Under the pieces are notes generated by a model. That model searched no databases. It had not been told where the DNA came from and saw nothing but the letters and a program-made list of their open reading frames with translations. A program made the position numbers and the translations under genes. Positions 38,791 through 49,800 of a DNA stretch of 64,000 nucleotides are shown here, one piece after another. The stretch is from Globomyces pollinis-pini. Taxonomy: Eukaryota > Chytridiomycota > Chytridiomycetes > Rhizophydiales > Globomycetaceae. Each line of letters opens with the position of its first letter. Position 1 is the stretch's first letter. The stretch spans positions 37,572 to 101,571 of the forward strand of contig MU621122.1 of the NCBI GenBank assembly GCA_025399215.1, given 5' to 3'.

Positions 38791-38810
38791 AATCAATCTT
38801 TTTTTTTAAA

Positions 38811-39746
38811 ATGATTGACAATCCCAGTTTCTTATTCGATATCTGTGATTTCCACTTGAATTACATTGGATGTGATAATTTGGATTCACTTTTATTAATT
38901 GATTCTATCTTTATCGGATTACACGCCATTGAATTATTATTCTGTTTATTTTACATGTGGAAAGCAAAAATGTTGAATAATTTACCTAATCTAAAAGATT
39001 TCGAAATTGCTGTTATCTTGGGTAGTATTCATGCCATTTTACGAATGAGTCAATTATCAAATAATTCAAGTTTAATACATTTGGATAAAGATTTATGGAC
39101 AAATTCAGATATCGTTCGTTATGTACTGACAAATACGATGATCGATATGTTTATATGGACATTTGCAGGATTAACAGCAAATCAATTTGTCAAATCAATG
39201 GTTTTTGCAGCTTCAGGTGCTCATTTATATGATAAAATCAAAATCAAAGGGAAAATAGTGGATCCTACCAAAGGATTAACATATTTTAGAATTTTGGTAT
39301 TGTTAGTAAACATTATTCTGTTTGTGTTACTCATCACCAAAGGTATTCATGGTACAAGAACAGATTTTATATGGTATCGAAGAGGTCCTTATGTATGGTT
39401 GGGTATATTAAGTGGTATCGTATCACCAACAATTCTACATTTCTTTGGTGGTAAAGTAATCAAGAAATTAAAAAGTAACAAAACTAAAATTGATCTCAAC
39501 AATCAATCCATTATAACTTGGTTGGAAAGATGTATTTATTTTGTCATTTTCTTTGCTTATTGGCCAATAGTATTTTGTTGTTTTTGTTTCATTTATATTA
39601 ATGAAAATATTCCTTCTTCAACTACTTTATTGATTATCAAGATATTCACGGAATTTTCAATGTGGTTTGGTCCAACTTGTTTTTTGGGACTTTTAATTCA
39701 AAGGTTATTGGTTGGACAAGAGAAAAGAAATGTATCCAATACTTGA
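38811..39746 (+). CDS. Orphan seven-helix membrane protein
   Basis: Single exon, 311 residues. The N-terminus is short and Cys-containing (DICDFHLNYIGCDN). Hydrophobic segments: LLLIDSIFIGLHAIELLFCLFY; FEIAVILGSIHAILRMS; RYVLTNTMIDMFIWTFAGLTA; the FRILVLLVNIILFVLLI helix; the GPYVWLGILSGIVSPTILHF helix; ERCIYFVIFFAYWPIVFCCF; and the IKIFTEFSMWFGPTCFLGLL helix. The spacing gives a GPCR-like plan with a short C-tail. I recognise no family, and it does not align with the other 7TM proteins in this window beyond topology. Confidence 0.65.
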   Translation: MIDNPSFLFDICDFHLNYIGCDNLDSLLLIDSIFIGLHAIELLFCLFYMWKAKMLNNLPNLKDFEIAVILGSIHAILRMSQLSNNSSLIHLDKDLWTNSDIVRYVLTNTMIDMFIWTFAGLTANQFVKSMVFAASGAHLYDKIKIKGKIVDPTKGLTYFRILVLLVNIILFVLLITKGIHGTRTDFIWYRRGPYVWLGILSGIVSPTILHFFGGKVIKKLKSNKTKIDLNNQSIITWLERCIYFVIFFAYWPIVFCCFCFIYINENIPSSTTLLIIKIFTEFSMWFGPTCFLGLLIQRLLVGQEKRNVSNT

Positions 39747-40103
39747 TTACTTTTTCAAATTACGAAATTCTTGTTTGTTAATGGAATAAACTGCTGTGTG
39801 CATCATCTGTTACGTGTTTTTGAATGTGGTTTTTCTATTTAAAGCAGATTATAAATGCTTAGCGTGTAGTGTTTTACTGTATCAAGGTGTTGTGGAACAC
39901 ACTACACGTATCAATCCAACACAAATTACACTCATCAAAATATAACCTATCCTTGGTAAATTTCAATCATCATGAGTCATCAAGATCAGTTTGAGATATT
40001 AAAAAAAAAGTATTTGGACTGACGTTTATAAAAAACTGATGTCATTTCAACAACTTACCCAACAATTTTGACAGTCAAAGAAATTTTGCAACATACATTA
40101 GAC
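39747..40103. other. Intergenic, contains an inverted repeat
   Basis: Spacer between two membrane-protein genes. Apart from the inverted repeat at 39863-39908 I see no structure. A possible in-frame signal-peptide exon for the next gene was looked for and not found. Confidence 0.5.
39863..39908. repeat. 10-bp perfect inverted repeat
   Basis: CGTGTAGTGT at 39863-39872 pairs with ACACTACACG at 39899-39908, with a 26-nt loop. It could be a stem-loop, a binding site for a dimeric factor, or a remnant of a small transposon. Confidence 0.6.
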
Positions 40104-41631
40104 ATGTCCAATTACCAAATTATCCAATATCAATGGCTGCAATCGGAATTCTGTCAAGGATCTCCAAATATCATGTATTCCATCAATGTTCAGACATTAT
40201 ATGATCGTCAACCATCCATCAATCAGACTTGGCCAGGTTTATTTGAAATGCAAATGAGAGAATTACCATATGGAGTTTGTGGAGTAGCTGCTTTACCTGT
40301 CAAAGATGAATGTTGTACTCAATCTTTGGATATGAGTCATCAATTTTCAAATGGTTACAAGAGTGGTAGACCTTCGTTAGTGTCTGACCTCATGCTTCAA
40401 ATGCCTTTGGATTCAAACGGATATAGTTATTGTAATATTACTGATTCTCAACATTTATCCATTTCTGGGTACAATTTTGTCGCGTTTTTATCAGATGATA
40501 CTCAATGTATGGATAACTACTACCGTTGTTTTTCAAACAGCTCTTTCAGTGTATACGAAAAAGAAAACTGTCAAGGTATTGTTCAAAACTATGTACTTTC
40601 AAATTCTCATTTACCAATTGGAAATATTGGGAAAGGGTCATTTGTTACTATTCAAGGTGGTAAATCAATTTCATCTTGGATTAATTATGTACCAAGTACA
40701 ATGGCAGCTGCTTCTCATTTATCATTTCAAGGAATTATCCAGAATTTGTTATTAATTCTTTCTATCATATTGGATTTACACCTGTTATATCATATGTGGA
40801 AAAAATCTCGAAAAGGAATTACAAAGTATATTGTTTATAGTACAGTGACTCAATTACTTTGGTTAGCCCATCACTTTACTTATTTCTTTATTCGAAGGGT
40901 TTCATTTCCTTACAATACTACAGGAAAACAAGCTCAAAATTTTACATTTTTTGTTTCTGCATCTTTATCAAACTTGGGAACATTGGTTTCAACTTATCAT
41001 ACTTTGTCAGTGATGCATTTACTGAATCCTACCCGTAAATTAAATAGAGTCATACAATATATTATGATGACGGTATTACATGTGGTTTTGGCAGGTAATC
41101 AATTGATTTGATCATGATTTCTTAGGTGGATATCTGTTTGGAAGATGTTTGAAACTAGACAATCAGTTCCCGTTCTGTATCCCATTTAGTATTGCAAAAA
41201 TCTGGGTAAGAACTCATTTCATGTGGATTTTATGTGTGTTTATATGTAACCTTATTCCTCCAATTGCAATAACTGTAAAAGTAACTAGAGCCATAAATCG
41301 AGGTCAAACTATTTTCCAATGTTGGCAAAGAATTTACATTGCTGATCAAAGAATGGTCAAGTTAATCGTATTTCAAATCTTTCTGGCTGCAATCTATTGG
41401 GTATTGGGGATTTTGGCAGTTAGTAGTAATATTTTTGGGGATAGTTATGTCATGAATACGGCACTTACAGCAAGTGTTTCAATCCTTGCAATTCATTCAG
41501 TTCTTAATGCAATGTTATTGGAAAGACTGATTAAAACAATCAAATTGCTGGGATGTTCAAAGCAAAATACTGAATTGAAAACAAATCCTGAAAATTCAAC
41601 ACCAAGCTCGATTAGAACAAACAAAATGTGA
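40104..41631 (+). CDS. Cys-rich-ectodomain 7TM receptor-like protein (copy 1)
   Basis: Two exons (intron 41095-41125, phase 1). About 210 N-terminal residues are hydrophilic and Cys-rich: NSEFCQGSPN-like start, GVCGVAALPV, DECCTQSLDMS, YCNIT, TQCMDNYYRCFSN, NCQG, and GKGSFVTIQGGKSISSWI. Seven helices follow, from IIQNLLLILSIILDLHLL to VSILAIHSVLNAMLLERL. A clear paralogue at 61248-62762 shares every Cys and the intron position. I know no family with this combination. Start MSNYQIIQYQWL parallels MRSYQILQFQWL of the paralogue, but neither has an obvious signal peptide, so a small 5' exon may be missed. Confidence 0.72.
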
Positions 41632-42030
41632 TTTTTGATGTACATTAATGAAATTACATTTTATAATTTTTTGTTCTCTAGTTCTTGCCCTAAAACAGTT
41701 ATTAGTTTCATTTCAACCTCCTTACTATATTTTCCTCTGAAATCTATTTCTATCAAACTGTGATAGACTTTTTTTCGCGTTTTGAGATGTACCTATTAAA
41801 CATACTATCGATATACGTGACCATTTTGTATCCAAATGAATGTACTTTCTAAGAAGTAACAAATTGAGCATTAAAGAAAGTACTCATTTCTAATGTTTTT
41901 AAACTCTTAATATGAAGTGCCAAACATATACCTGATCGATCAATTCAAAATATCAAATCAATTGATTCTAAAACGTTTTCATGATGTGTAACGGTATTCC
42001 GTTTTTTTCATCATAAAAAAAGTTACCAAA
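41632..42030. other. Intergenic, receptor gene to MTAP
   Basis: AT-rich. Contains TTTTCGCGTTTT at 41772-41783, the reverse complement of the AAACGCGAAA element, about 250 nt before the MTAP start. Otherwise nothing evident. Confidence 0.5.
41772..41783. promoter_or_regulatory. AAACGCGAAAA element (reverse orientation) upstream of MTAP
   Basis: Same ten-base core as at 1947, 15355 and 38781, but farther from the next start (about 250 nt to the MTAP ATG). Confidence 0.35.
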
Positions 42031-43079
42031 ATGACATCTGTAGTTGAATTACAAACCGTTTCCAATGTTGAAATTGCCGTTATTGGAGGATCAGGATTAT
42101 ACTCACTCGATAACTTGAAAGTACTTGGAGAATACAATCCTACAACTCCATATGGAAAACCATCGGATGCAATGTATAATCTTGAATCATTTAAATACTA
42201 GTATTATTGCTGAAACAGAAGCAAAGGTGAAGGTTGCATTTTTGGCTAGACATGGACGAGGTCATTACTTGACTCCTTCTGAAGTCCCTTCTCGTGCTAA
42301 CATTGCTGCCTTGAAACATATTGGTGTTAAAGTTATCTTGGCTTTTTCTGCTGTGGGATCCTTGCGAGAAGAAATTGCACCAAGGTAAGAGCATTCTGTT
42401 TAATGATAGACATTTTGTTTTACCAAATCAAATTATCGACCGTACTAAAGGTAATTTAATGGTTCCAATGGATTAGGTATCCGTGATAGTACATTCTTTG
42501 AAAACGGACTTGTGGGACATGTAAATAGTATATATGACTAACATTATAGGTCATGTTTGCTGATCCATTTTCAAATGATATTACTGAAATCATTGATCAA
42601 AACCATTCCAGGTGCTCCAAAATTCCATACCAAAAAGACCTTAATTTGTATGGAAGGACCATATTTTAGTACACGAGCTGAATCTCACATGTACAGACCT
42701 TGGGGTAATCACAATAAAATAATATTTCTTAGAAGCTGATATCATCAACATGTCTGTCATTCCAGAAGCCAAATTGGCACGAGAAGCTGAAATAGCTTAC
42801 CAAATGGTTTGTATGTCAACCGATTATGATTGTTGGAAAGAAAGTGAAGAAGCTGTGAGTGTAGAAGCAGTTGTTGCTAACTTGACTGGAAATGCATCCT
42901 TTGCAAAAACATTATTACAAGCTGTATTACCAGTTTTATTTGAAAAATTACATTCCAAGTCTTTGAAGAGTGTGAATGAAATTGAAAATTCAACTACTTT
43001 CAGTGTCATGACTGCTCCTGATAAAAGAGGTAAAGAAACTTTAAAGAAGATTCAATACATGTTGCCAAACATTCAATAA
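42031..43079 (+). CDS. MTAP: S-methyl-5'-thioadenosine phosphorylase, with an apparent frameshift
   Basis: About six exons. Phosphorolysis of methylthioadenosine in methionine salvage. Motifs: [35 protein letters not shown] (phosphate binding), [13 protein letters not shown], then [46 protein letters not shown] and [15 protein letters not shown]. All are in family order. However, between EIID and TIPGAPKFH the frame changes by one base at GATCAAAACCATT (42595-42607) with no splice signal there. Reading one A fewer restores the frame. Either this copy is broken, the sequence has a homopolymer error, or the site slips. Everything else looks intact and under constraint. Confidence 0.88.
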
Positions 43080-43198
43080 GTCAATCAAATAAAGTGCATT
43101 TGAATTTCATCAACTTTGGTTTTTCATTTTACAATCACAATAAGATTCATATAATTCAAGGTGTTTATTTTTAAAATAGAGAAATTCTAACTGATGCA

Positions 43199-44248
43199 TT
43201 ATAACAATGCAAACAGAGCAGAGGAGACTAAAAGTGAAGTTAGTCCACTGACAACAGCATTTGCAGAGCTAGGAGCATTGGTAGCTGTAGCTTGACTAGG
43301 TTTAGCAGTTCCTGTTGCAGCTGCACCACCGCCCAAAGTCACTGTAGCAACACCAGTAGCACCAGTAGTTTTTGAATCGACAGCAGTTGTAGAATCAGTG
43401 ACGTTAGAAACTACATTGATGATTTTTTGATCCAATGGGAAGAATGGTACTGGTTTATCACTTTCATCATAACATTGAATATTGACATTTTCAAAGTTGG
43501 CCAATTTTTCAGTTTGACCAGCCCAGTTGGGAACACCAGCCCAACCTGGGGATCCATCAGCTTGCCATACAGCAAATTGCAAGATGGAAGGAGTATCAGG
43601 GAACCAAGTCTGTTTTGGATTCAGTTTTGAGAAAGATTCAGCCTTGTTCAAGGTACGAACCACTTTACCATCCAAAGACCAAGTAATGGATGTACGTTTC
43701 CAGTCAATTTCATAAGTATGTGGACCATTATCAATTGGAATGGATCCACCTGGAACAGCTGTTCCACCATGAACACCAGATTCTGATTCTGGACTTCCAG
43801 CCTTTTTACCTTTAACATGGTAAAACACATTGTTTTCAGCATGTGGAGTTGGACCAGTAGTTTCCCAATCAATTTCATCTTGAACTTCAGACATTGTGAT
43901 CATATCAGTCACAAAACCAGGTCCAACAGCTGTAAACTTGACCGAAAATTTTCCATACAAATGGTATCGAGTAGTAGACACTTTAGCACCATTACCAGGT
44001 TTCATGACAAGTGAGAATCCACCTTTGCCGAATGGTCTGATTTGGGATTTGTCCTTACCAACAATCAAGTCGAATTTGTTGACATCGAGTGATGCAGGGA
44101 CAGTAGCTTCTAAAGGTAATTCACCACCATTTTCTGCTACTCGGTTTATATCGAAAACCAATGGACCTGATTTACAGTTACCTTTTGGACGTCCTGCTTG
44201 TGCATTCACGGCAACAAGTGCTGAAAGTGATAATGCTATGAATTTCAT
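43199..44248 (-). CDS. Crh-type GH16 cell-wall transglycosylase, GPI-anchored
   Basis: Single exon, 349 residues. Signal peptide MKFIALSLSALVAVNAQA; GH16 fold with the catalytic signature DEIDWE (nucleophile and acid/base Glu) in a VQDEIDWETTG context, YHLYGKFSVKFTAVGPG before it and YEIDWKRTSITWSLDGKVVR after. This is the Crh/Utr2 group that links chitin to beta-glucan in fungal walls. The tail is Thr/Ala/Ser-rich with a hydrophobic end (SGLTSLLVSSALFALL), a GPI signal. Its codon use is more GC-rich than that of its neighbours. No intron, in contrast to most genes here. Supports a fungal or near-fungal host with a chitin-glucan wall stage. Confidence 0.9.
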   Translation of the reverse strand: MKFIALSLSALVAVNAQAGRPKGNCKSGPLVFDINRVAENGGELPLEATVPASLDVNKFDLIVGKDKSQIRPFGKGGFSLVMKPGNGAKVSTTRYHLYGKFSVKFTAVGPGFVTDMITMSEVQDEIDWETTGPTPHAENNVFYHVKGKKAGSPESESGVHGGTAVPGGSIPIDNGPHTYEIDWKRTSITWSLDGKVVRTLNKAESFSKLNPKQTWFPDTPSILQFAVWQADGSPGWAGVPNWAGQTEKLANFENVNIQCYDESDKPVPFFPLDQKIINVVSNVTDSTTAVDSKTTGATGVATVTLGGGAAATGTAKPSQATATNAPSSANAVVSGLTSLLVSSALFALL

Positions 44249-44713
44249 TTTTGATTAAATTGATGATGCGTTTCCCTTGCTTTATATCATTTTGTAAGTG
44301 ATGAAACACTTTGTCTCACATTGGCACCACCCCGTAGTTTTTGTAGGTTCTTGATGGTTGGAATTCAGAGTAATGACCTTGGTAGTGATTATAATAAAGA
44401 CCAATTGAATGGGTATCAACGAGCTTGTCTGGTCAAATTCTCTCTGTTCAGGAACGGGTTTGGAACAAAAGTTCTTTAAGTGTCAAAGCCACTACCAAAG
44501 TTTCAAATTTCATGGACCAACGAAAAAGTAACGTGAACACAAGGCTAAAAGAAAAAGTACTACCTACTTCACACTTAAACAAATGTCAATGTATTGTACT
44601 CATACAATAACCGTGACTTATCTTAAAAACGGTTAGTTGCTCAAACAAATGTCAATGTACACTTGCGATATCTGTGACTCTACACTTAATCACATTTAAC
44701 GAAAGATAATTAA
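44249..44713. other. Intergenic, GH16 to transporter
   Basis: No convincing gene. Contains two copies of a 17-nt word, AAACAAATGTCAATGTA, at 44577-44593 and 44643-44659. A 61-codon open frame at 44425 lacks family or splice support. Confidence 0.5.
44577..44659. repeat. Direct repeat AAACAAATGTCAATGTA, two copies
   Basis: Exact 17-nt words at 44577-44593 and 44643-44659, 66 nt apart, between the 5' end of GH16 and the 3' end of the transporter gene. Possible regulatory site or transposon footprint. Confidence 0.6.
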
Positions 44714-46730
44714 TCAGTTTGTTTTATTGATAAACTTGACAATAGAAAAAAACGTTGACAAAACCATCACAACAATCCCAAACAGAATTATGAGTAAATA
44801 TGGAATCTTTTGCATGCTAAATACACTACCAGGAGCTAATTTGATGTAACAAGAAGCGGGCAGTATATATGCTATCATAAGTACAATCAATTGCAAACCT
44901 AGGACGGTGGCCGCGAATCCACCAGTGAGTTCCAGCATAAACCCCAGGTCTTCCGTAGATAATGCAATCACCATGGCGGACAATACCAATACAATTGTCA
45001 CACTAGAGTGCATGGTTGTCGATACTGCTTTAGTCAAATCTGTTTTGGGTGGATATAGATGCTCCAAAAAATAATGAAACAAAACCTATGTTGAATATTA
45101 TCTTGATATACCTAACATGAACCGTATTTGATACAAACCTCACGACAAACAAAGCATTCCATAGGAAATGTCAAGAACATGTTCATACCGAAAAACACAC
45201 GGGCAATATTCATCGAAAAATTAGTCTTGTCGAAATTGTTTAGGATATTGGCTGATGTGTTGTTGGTGAAGGATTGGTAGCCGACAAAGGCCAAGATCAA
45301 GCACAAAATAAAAGACACCCTACCGTTAGTTGCCTTCGTTACAGGATCGAGAGATTCGTGACCATTGTAAACCTACTGTTAGTTTTACATTATACCTGAT
45401 GGTTAGTATATATATTTACCTGGCTGTGAGACTTAAATGAAGCTAATACCTGTGTGTTATCGTCAGTTATGCAATACCTAGTTATTAAAATATGATATAA
45501 ACCTTTGTATAGTTGGATTCTTGAGACTGCCGTAAATCAAATACGTGTTATGGTGGCATACAAACGCTGTTCGTTAGTCTGATCCGGATACCAAAGCTAA
45601 TTACTCCTACGAATTAAGTAGAAATAATACCAATGGCCTAGATATAAACTACAACATGCCAAAAACCTCAAATAATCCAGTGTCTACAACAGTCCAACGT
45701 AACGCAGGGTCTCCCAACTGATCCGGTGTTAAATAGAGGACATTCCAACACACTAATAATTAGTGATTGGTCATACCCGCTAGCACAATGAATACAATCA
45801 TACCAAGGGATATAGCGCTGGCTTTAGATAGAGCGGAAACGTCCCTATACATAGAGAGCGGCAAAGATATGCAAAGAGTGCATGCAAGGATAATGAAGGC
45901 ACGGGACGTGAGTAATGGGTGGAATAGTGAGGTTTCAGGTAGTATGGAGTTAAAGACACTTGGGAATGAGTCTCCTAGGATGACGGTGTAGGCACACATT
46001 GCTAGAGATGTTAGGGGTGTTAAAGATGAATTGGGGTTCGAGGAGTTAGTGATGGTTTGAAATTGCTATTTAAATATTTTAAGAATGATATTTGTTAGAA
46101 TATGATACAATTTGGATACATCAAGCCGTTGATGTTTGTGATTGGAATACAAGTACTGTTTTTCAACGTTTGGAACATATCAGATAAAAAGATATTTAAA
46201 GAGTGCATTTTAAGTACATACCACCGTAGGCGAAAATGAATTGAAAGACGGAAATAATCAGCAGTCCATTCTGCCCATAGCAATGCATAACGAGACCCTG
46301 ATAAGTGTTTTTGCCTACTATTAGCAATTTGAAATATGAAAGTGGAAAGTAAGAATAAAGACATTTTCAAATAGTGTATATGTCTGCTGGGATATAACTA
46401 ATCATGTATGGATGAACGCGTAAATTCACAGGTGTGATTGATATTGATGAGGATAATATAAATACCAGATAGTCTTCCGTTATGAATGAGGAGAACGACA
46501 GTGTGAGCAACCAAGCAAGCGACAAAGAGTAAGAGAAAGATACCAAGACAAACACCCGATTGTTTGAAAGCGTAAGGTAGACCTATGATACCCGCTCCTA
46601 CTATAGAGTTTGCGAAATTGAAAGAAGCCTGCAAGATAGAAGAATGAGAAACTGATTCTGATTGAATATAAAAAGAAGGTGGGTCGTATAAGTCATCATC
46701 AACAGGTTCGTACATCTGAAACGAGTCCAT
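44714..46730 (-). CDS. AVT/SLC38-family amino-acid transporter
   Basis: Multi-exon. N-terminus MDSFQMYEPVDDDLYD is acidic and cytosolic. The first helix region has ILQASFNFANSIVGAGIIGLPYAFKQSG, the signature of amino-acid/auxin permeases of the AVT (vacuolar) and SLC38 type. Further exons give VGKNTYQGLVMHCYGQNG, SVFQFIFAYGG joined to MCAYTVILGDSFPSV, a VSALSKASAISLGMIVFIVLAG helix, FGMNMFLTFPMECFVCREV, and final helices ending FSIVKFINKTN. It likely exports or imports neutral amino acids by proton or sodium coupling; vacuolar location is inferred from the group. Divergent from vigilin with only 117 nt between starts. Confidence 0.85.
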
Positions 46731-46816
46731 TCTAATGGGTAATAGGATTTCGTAGTTATTTAAAAAAGTGTTGGATTAATAGGAAGGATGGTAGTACAAG
46801 TAAAGGGTTGGTAAAT

Positions 46817-46826
46817 GTTAGGGTTG
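46817..46826. promoter_or_regulatory. Telomere-like GTTAGGGTTG upstream of vigilin
   Basis: GTTAGGGTTG ends 22 nt before the vigilin ATG, inside the 117-nt bidirectional promoter shared with the transporter. Resembles the telobox-like repeats at 3797 and 35940. A role as a Tbf1-type site is inference. Confidence 0.35.
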
Positions 46827-46847
46827 ATAATTTTTTTACATCAACGA

Positions 46848-49800
46848 ATGAACAGCGGTGATTTCTTTGCTGAGTTACAAGCGACAATAGATGGATCAGA
46901 TAGTCAAAAGTTAATCAATAAAGATGGCCAAAAGACTGTAGATCTGAACAGTGATACTCTGTTCCCTTCACTACCACAGGGAACTCCTGTACCTGTCGTA
47001 ACTCAATGGAGACCCACTCTTAGATCAAAAAAATTAGCAACTGAACGACTTGAAATCCCTTTCAAGATGCAGGTATTGTTTTCAATGAAACTAATCCTAG
47101 ATGAGACAACAACTAGGTATACATATCACTATCTACTTCTATCTACTTGTTACTATATATTTCTATTCATTGTGTCATACTAATTGCCAGGCAAACAATC
47201 ATCTACCAGTCAGGTCTGCAAAGATATCATGCTCGCTCACAAAACTACTATCGAATACTCTACTAACAATAACAATAACTCACTCACTTTCCTCATTACC
47301 GGACTCAAACCCGATGTTGCTTTGTCAAGAAAAAAATTACTTCACTCATTATCCGTACATGTAATACAATTCACTTCTCCCTTCTTATGCTTTACTGCCC
47401 ATTCACTCATTACTAAACCCCACTTGAACACGACTAATTTTTAGGTCACTCATCAAATGAACATCCCTGCTTCCGTTAGACCCTCCTTGCTCGGAAAACA
47501 GGGAGCTACCCTCAAAGATATCACCATGCGTACGCTCACTTCCATTCAAATCCCTAAATACGACCCAAATACAGACACCGATGATATCGATATTGTCATC
47601 TCAATCACTGGTGACTTAGAAGCTATTCAACTCGCAAAGGCTGAAATTGACGAAATCGTTGCTCAAAAGGTACTCTCTTCCTCTTATCGTTAGACTAAAA
47701 ACCATTACGTTCGTATTCTTATTGATAAATCTTTTCATCAATTCATTGCCGGTCCAAACAAATCTCAAACTAATTTGTTGCAATTGGAATATAATATTAA
47801 AATTCATATTCCTCCATTTGATTTGGATGCTTCCGTGAAGGGCTCTGATGAAATTGTCTTGGTTGGTGAACGCCTGAACGTGCTCAACTGTCAACAGCAT
47901 ATCTTGCAACTTTATGCTGATTTGGTAGGTTCCATTTACTCTTCAGCCATGAACTCTATGTTCCTTATAGTATATGTTCACAAAGTGTTATAATTTTCAT
48001 CAATTGTAGTACGCTGGGTTTTTTCACATTCTTATATACCAACATATAATACCAAATCAATTATTCATGAACAAATACTTATTATTTAGCAACAATCTAC
48101 CAGAACAGTCAACCTCACTGTACCCAAAAAACAGCACCGTCTTGTTATTGGCCCTAAAGCTGTTCACTTACAGGAAATATTGGCTAAAACTGGATGTGTG
48201 GTAGATATTCCAACTCTTGCCGATCCTAGCGAGAGTATCTTTATACGTGGACCAGAGAATATGCTTTCGCTCGCTTTGCAACTGGTTTTAGAAAAGGTAT
48301 GGTTGCTTTGATTCTCTATTTATTCTGTTGCCTTTGTCTCTTTATTTATTATAACGGGAAACCGTTTCTTTATCCAACTTCATTATTAATCAATATACTT
48401 TAAAGATAATACCAACTAATATCTAGGCAAATTCAGTCATCATTGGAGAGTTGACGTTATCAACCGTGATACCAGCCACCCTGGACGCACAACTTTTTGC
48501 ACGTTACATGTTCACCAAAGAACGTCATTTATTAAAACAAATCGAGACCGATCATTCATGCAGTATTTTCCAGCAATCCAGTGTTGCAGGCCCTATTATT
48601 GAACTACAAGCCAAAAACCAATCCAATTTCGACAACGCCAAAAAGAGTTTATCAGTATTATTACGAGAAAAATCACAATCAATTTTAATTGGTGTCGTAG
48701 ATATCCCAGTTGGATTACATAAATTCATTGTGGGTAAGGGTGGTCAAAATATTGTCAAATTGAAATCATTACCAGAATGGCAAAATAAATTATTGGATAT
48801 TATTGTACCGTCAGAAAATGAAGAATCTACAGATGTATGTTTGATTGTATCAAGAGCTCATGGGAAATCTTCTGATAAAGAAGCATTTGAATTATTAGAA
48901 CGTATTCGACAACATATTTTGGATGAAACCGCATTATCAGCAGATTTTGTTTCTTCAACAGTCAAGGTGGATAAAAAATATCATGGCCGATTGATTGGAA
49001 CTGGTGGCAATGCATTAAAAGAACTATTGGCACCCTATGATGACTCTGTATCTGTTCGATTCCCTGTCTTGAACAATGCCGATAAAAATATTGATGTTGA
49101 TTCTGTAACGGTAAAAGGGCCTAAAGACAATGTGAAACTTGTCATTGATAAGATCAAAACTATGGTAAAAGATTGGACAGCTTTAGATGCAATTATCAAT
49201 TTCACTGAAGTGCTTAGTGTACCAAGTGGTTATGGTAAAAAACTAGTGGGTGGGAGAGACAATGGATGGATTATTAAACAAATCAAAGAATTATATACCA
49301 CTAAACAATTAAAATTACAACCGGCTGATACAGTATTCATTAAAGATTTGGAATCAAATAATGGAAATCTATACCTTATTTTCGATATCAATTCCGACCA
49401 AACCGATGTCATTACCATCAAAGGTCCTAAATCATTTTTAGCTGCTACCAAAAAAATACTTGAAGCTAAATTAAAACAATTATTGGATACATTAGAATTA
49501 GAATTCAATATTTTCAATGAAATGTCCACCTCTGCACAAGCGGAATTATCCAAAATGAATACCGAAATGAAAAGCAAGTTGATCAAGTATTTGATTGGAA
49601 AAGAGGGCAAGTCATTGCGAAAAATATTGGATGATCATCAAGTCCGAGTTCATTTTTCGAAGCAGGATGAACATGATGTGGATGAAGATACCATTGGTAA
49701 TGTTAATATTTATGGAAACAAATCTGGTGTTCAGGCTGTGAAGAAAGTCTTTATTCAAATCATTGAAGAAAAGGTTTTTGAACATTTTATTTAATGAATA

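Noticed and set aside
42590..42610. A small intron to explain the MTAP frame change
   Set aside because: No GT donor lies between the two conserved blocks, and the GT...AG that spans them would remove the conserved HVMFADPF segment.
42590..42610. Programmed ribosomal frameshift in MTAP
   Set aside because: MTAP is not known to use one and no slippery-site/pseudoknot arrangement is evident; a homopolymer error is the simpler explanation.
43427..44258. Plus-strand frames opposite the GH16 gene
   Set aside because: Shadow frames of a strongly supported single-exon gene.
44425..44610. 61-codon open frame between GH16 and the transporter
   Set aside because: No splice-linked partner exon, no upstream element and no family resemblance.
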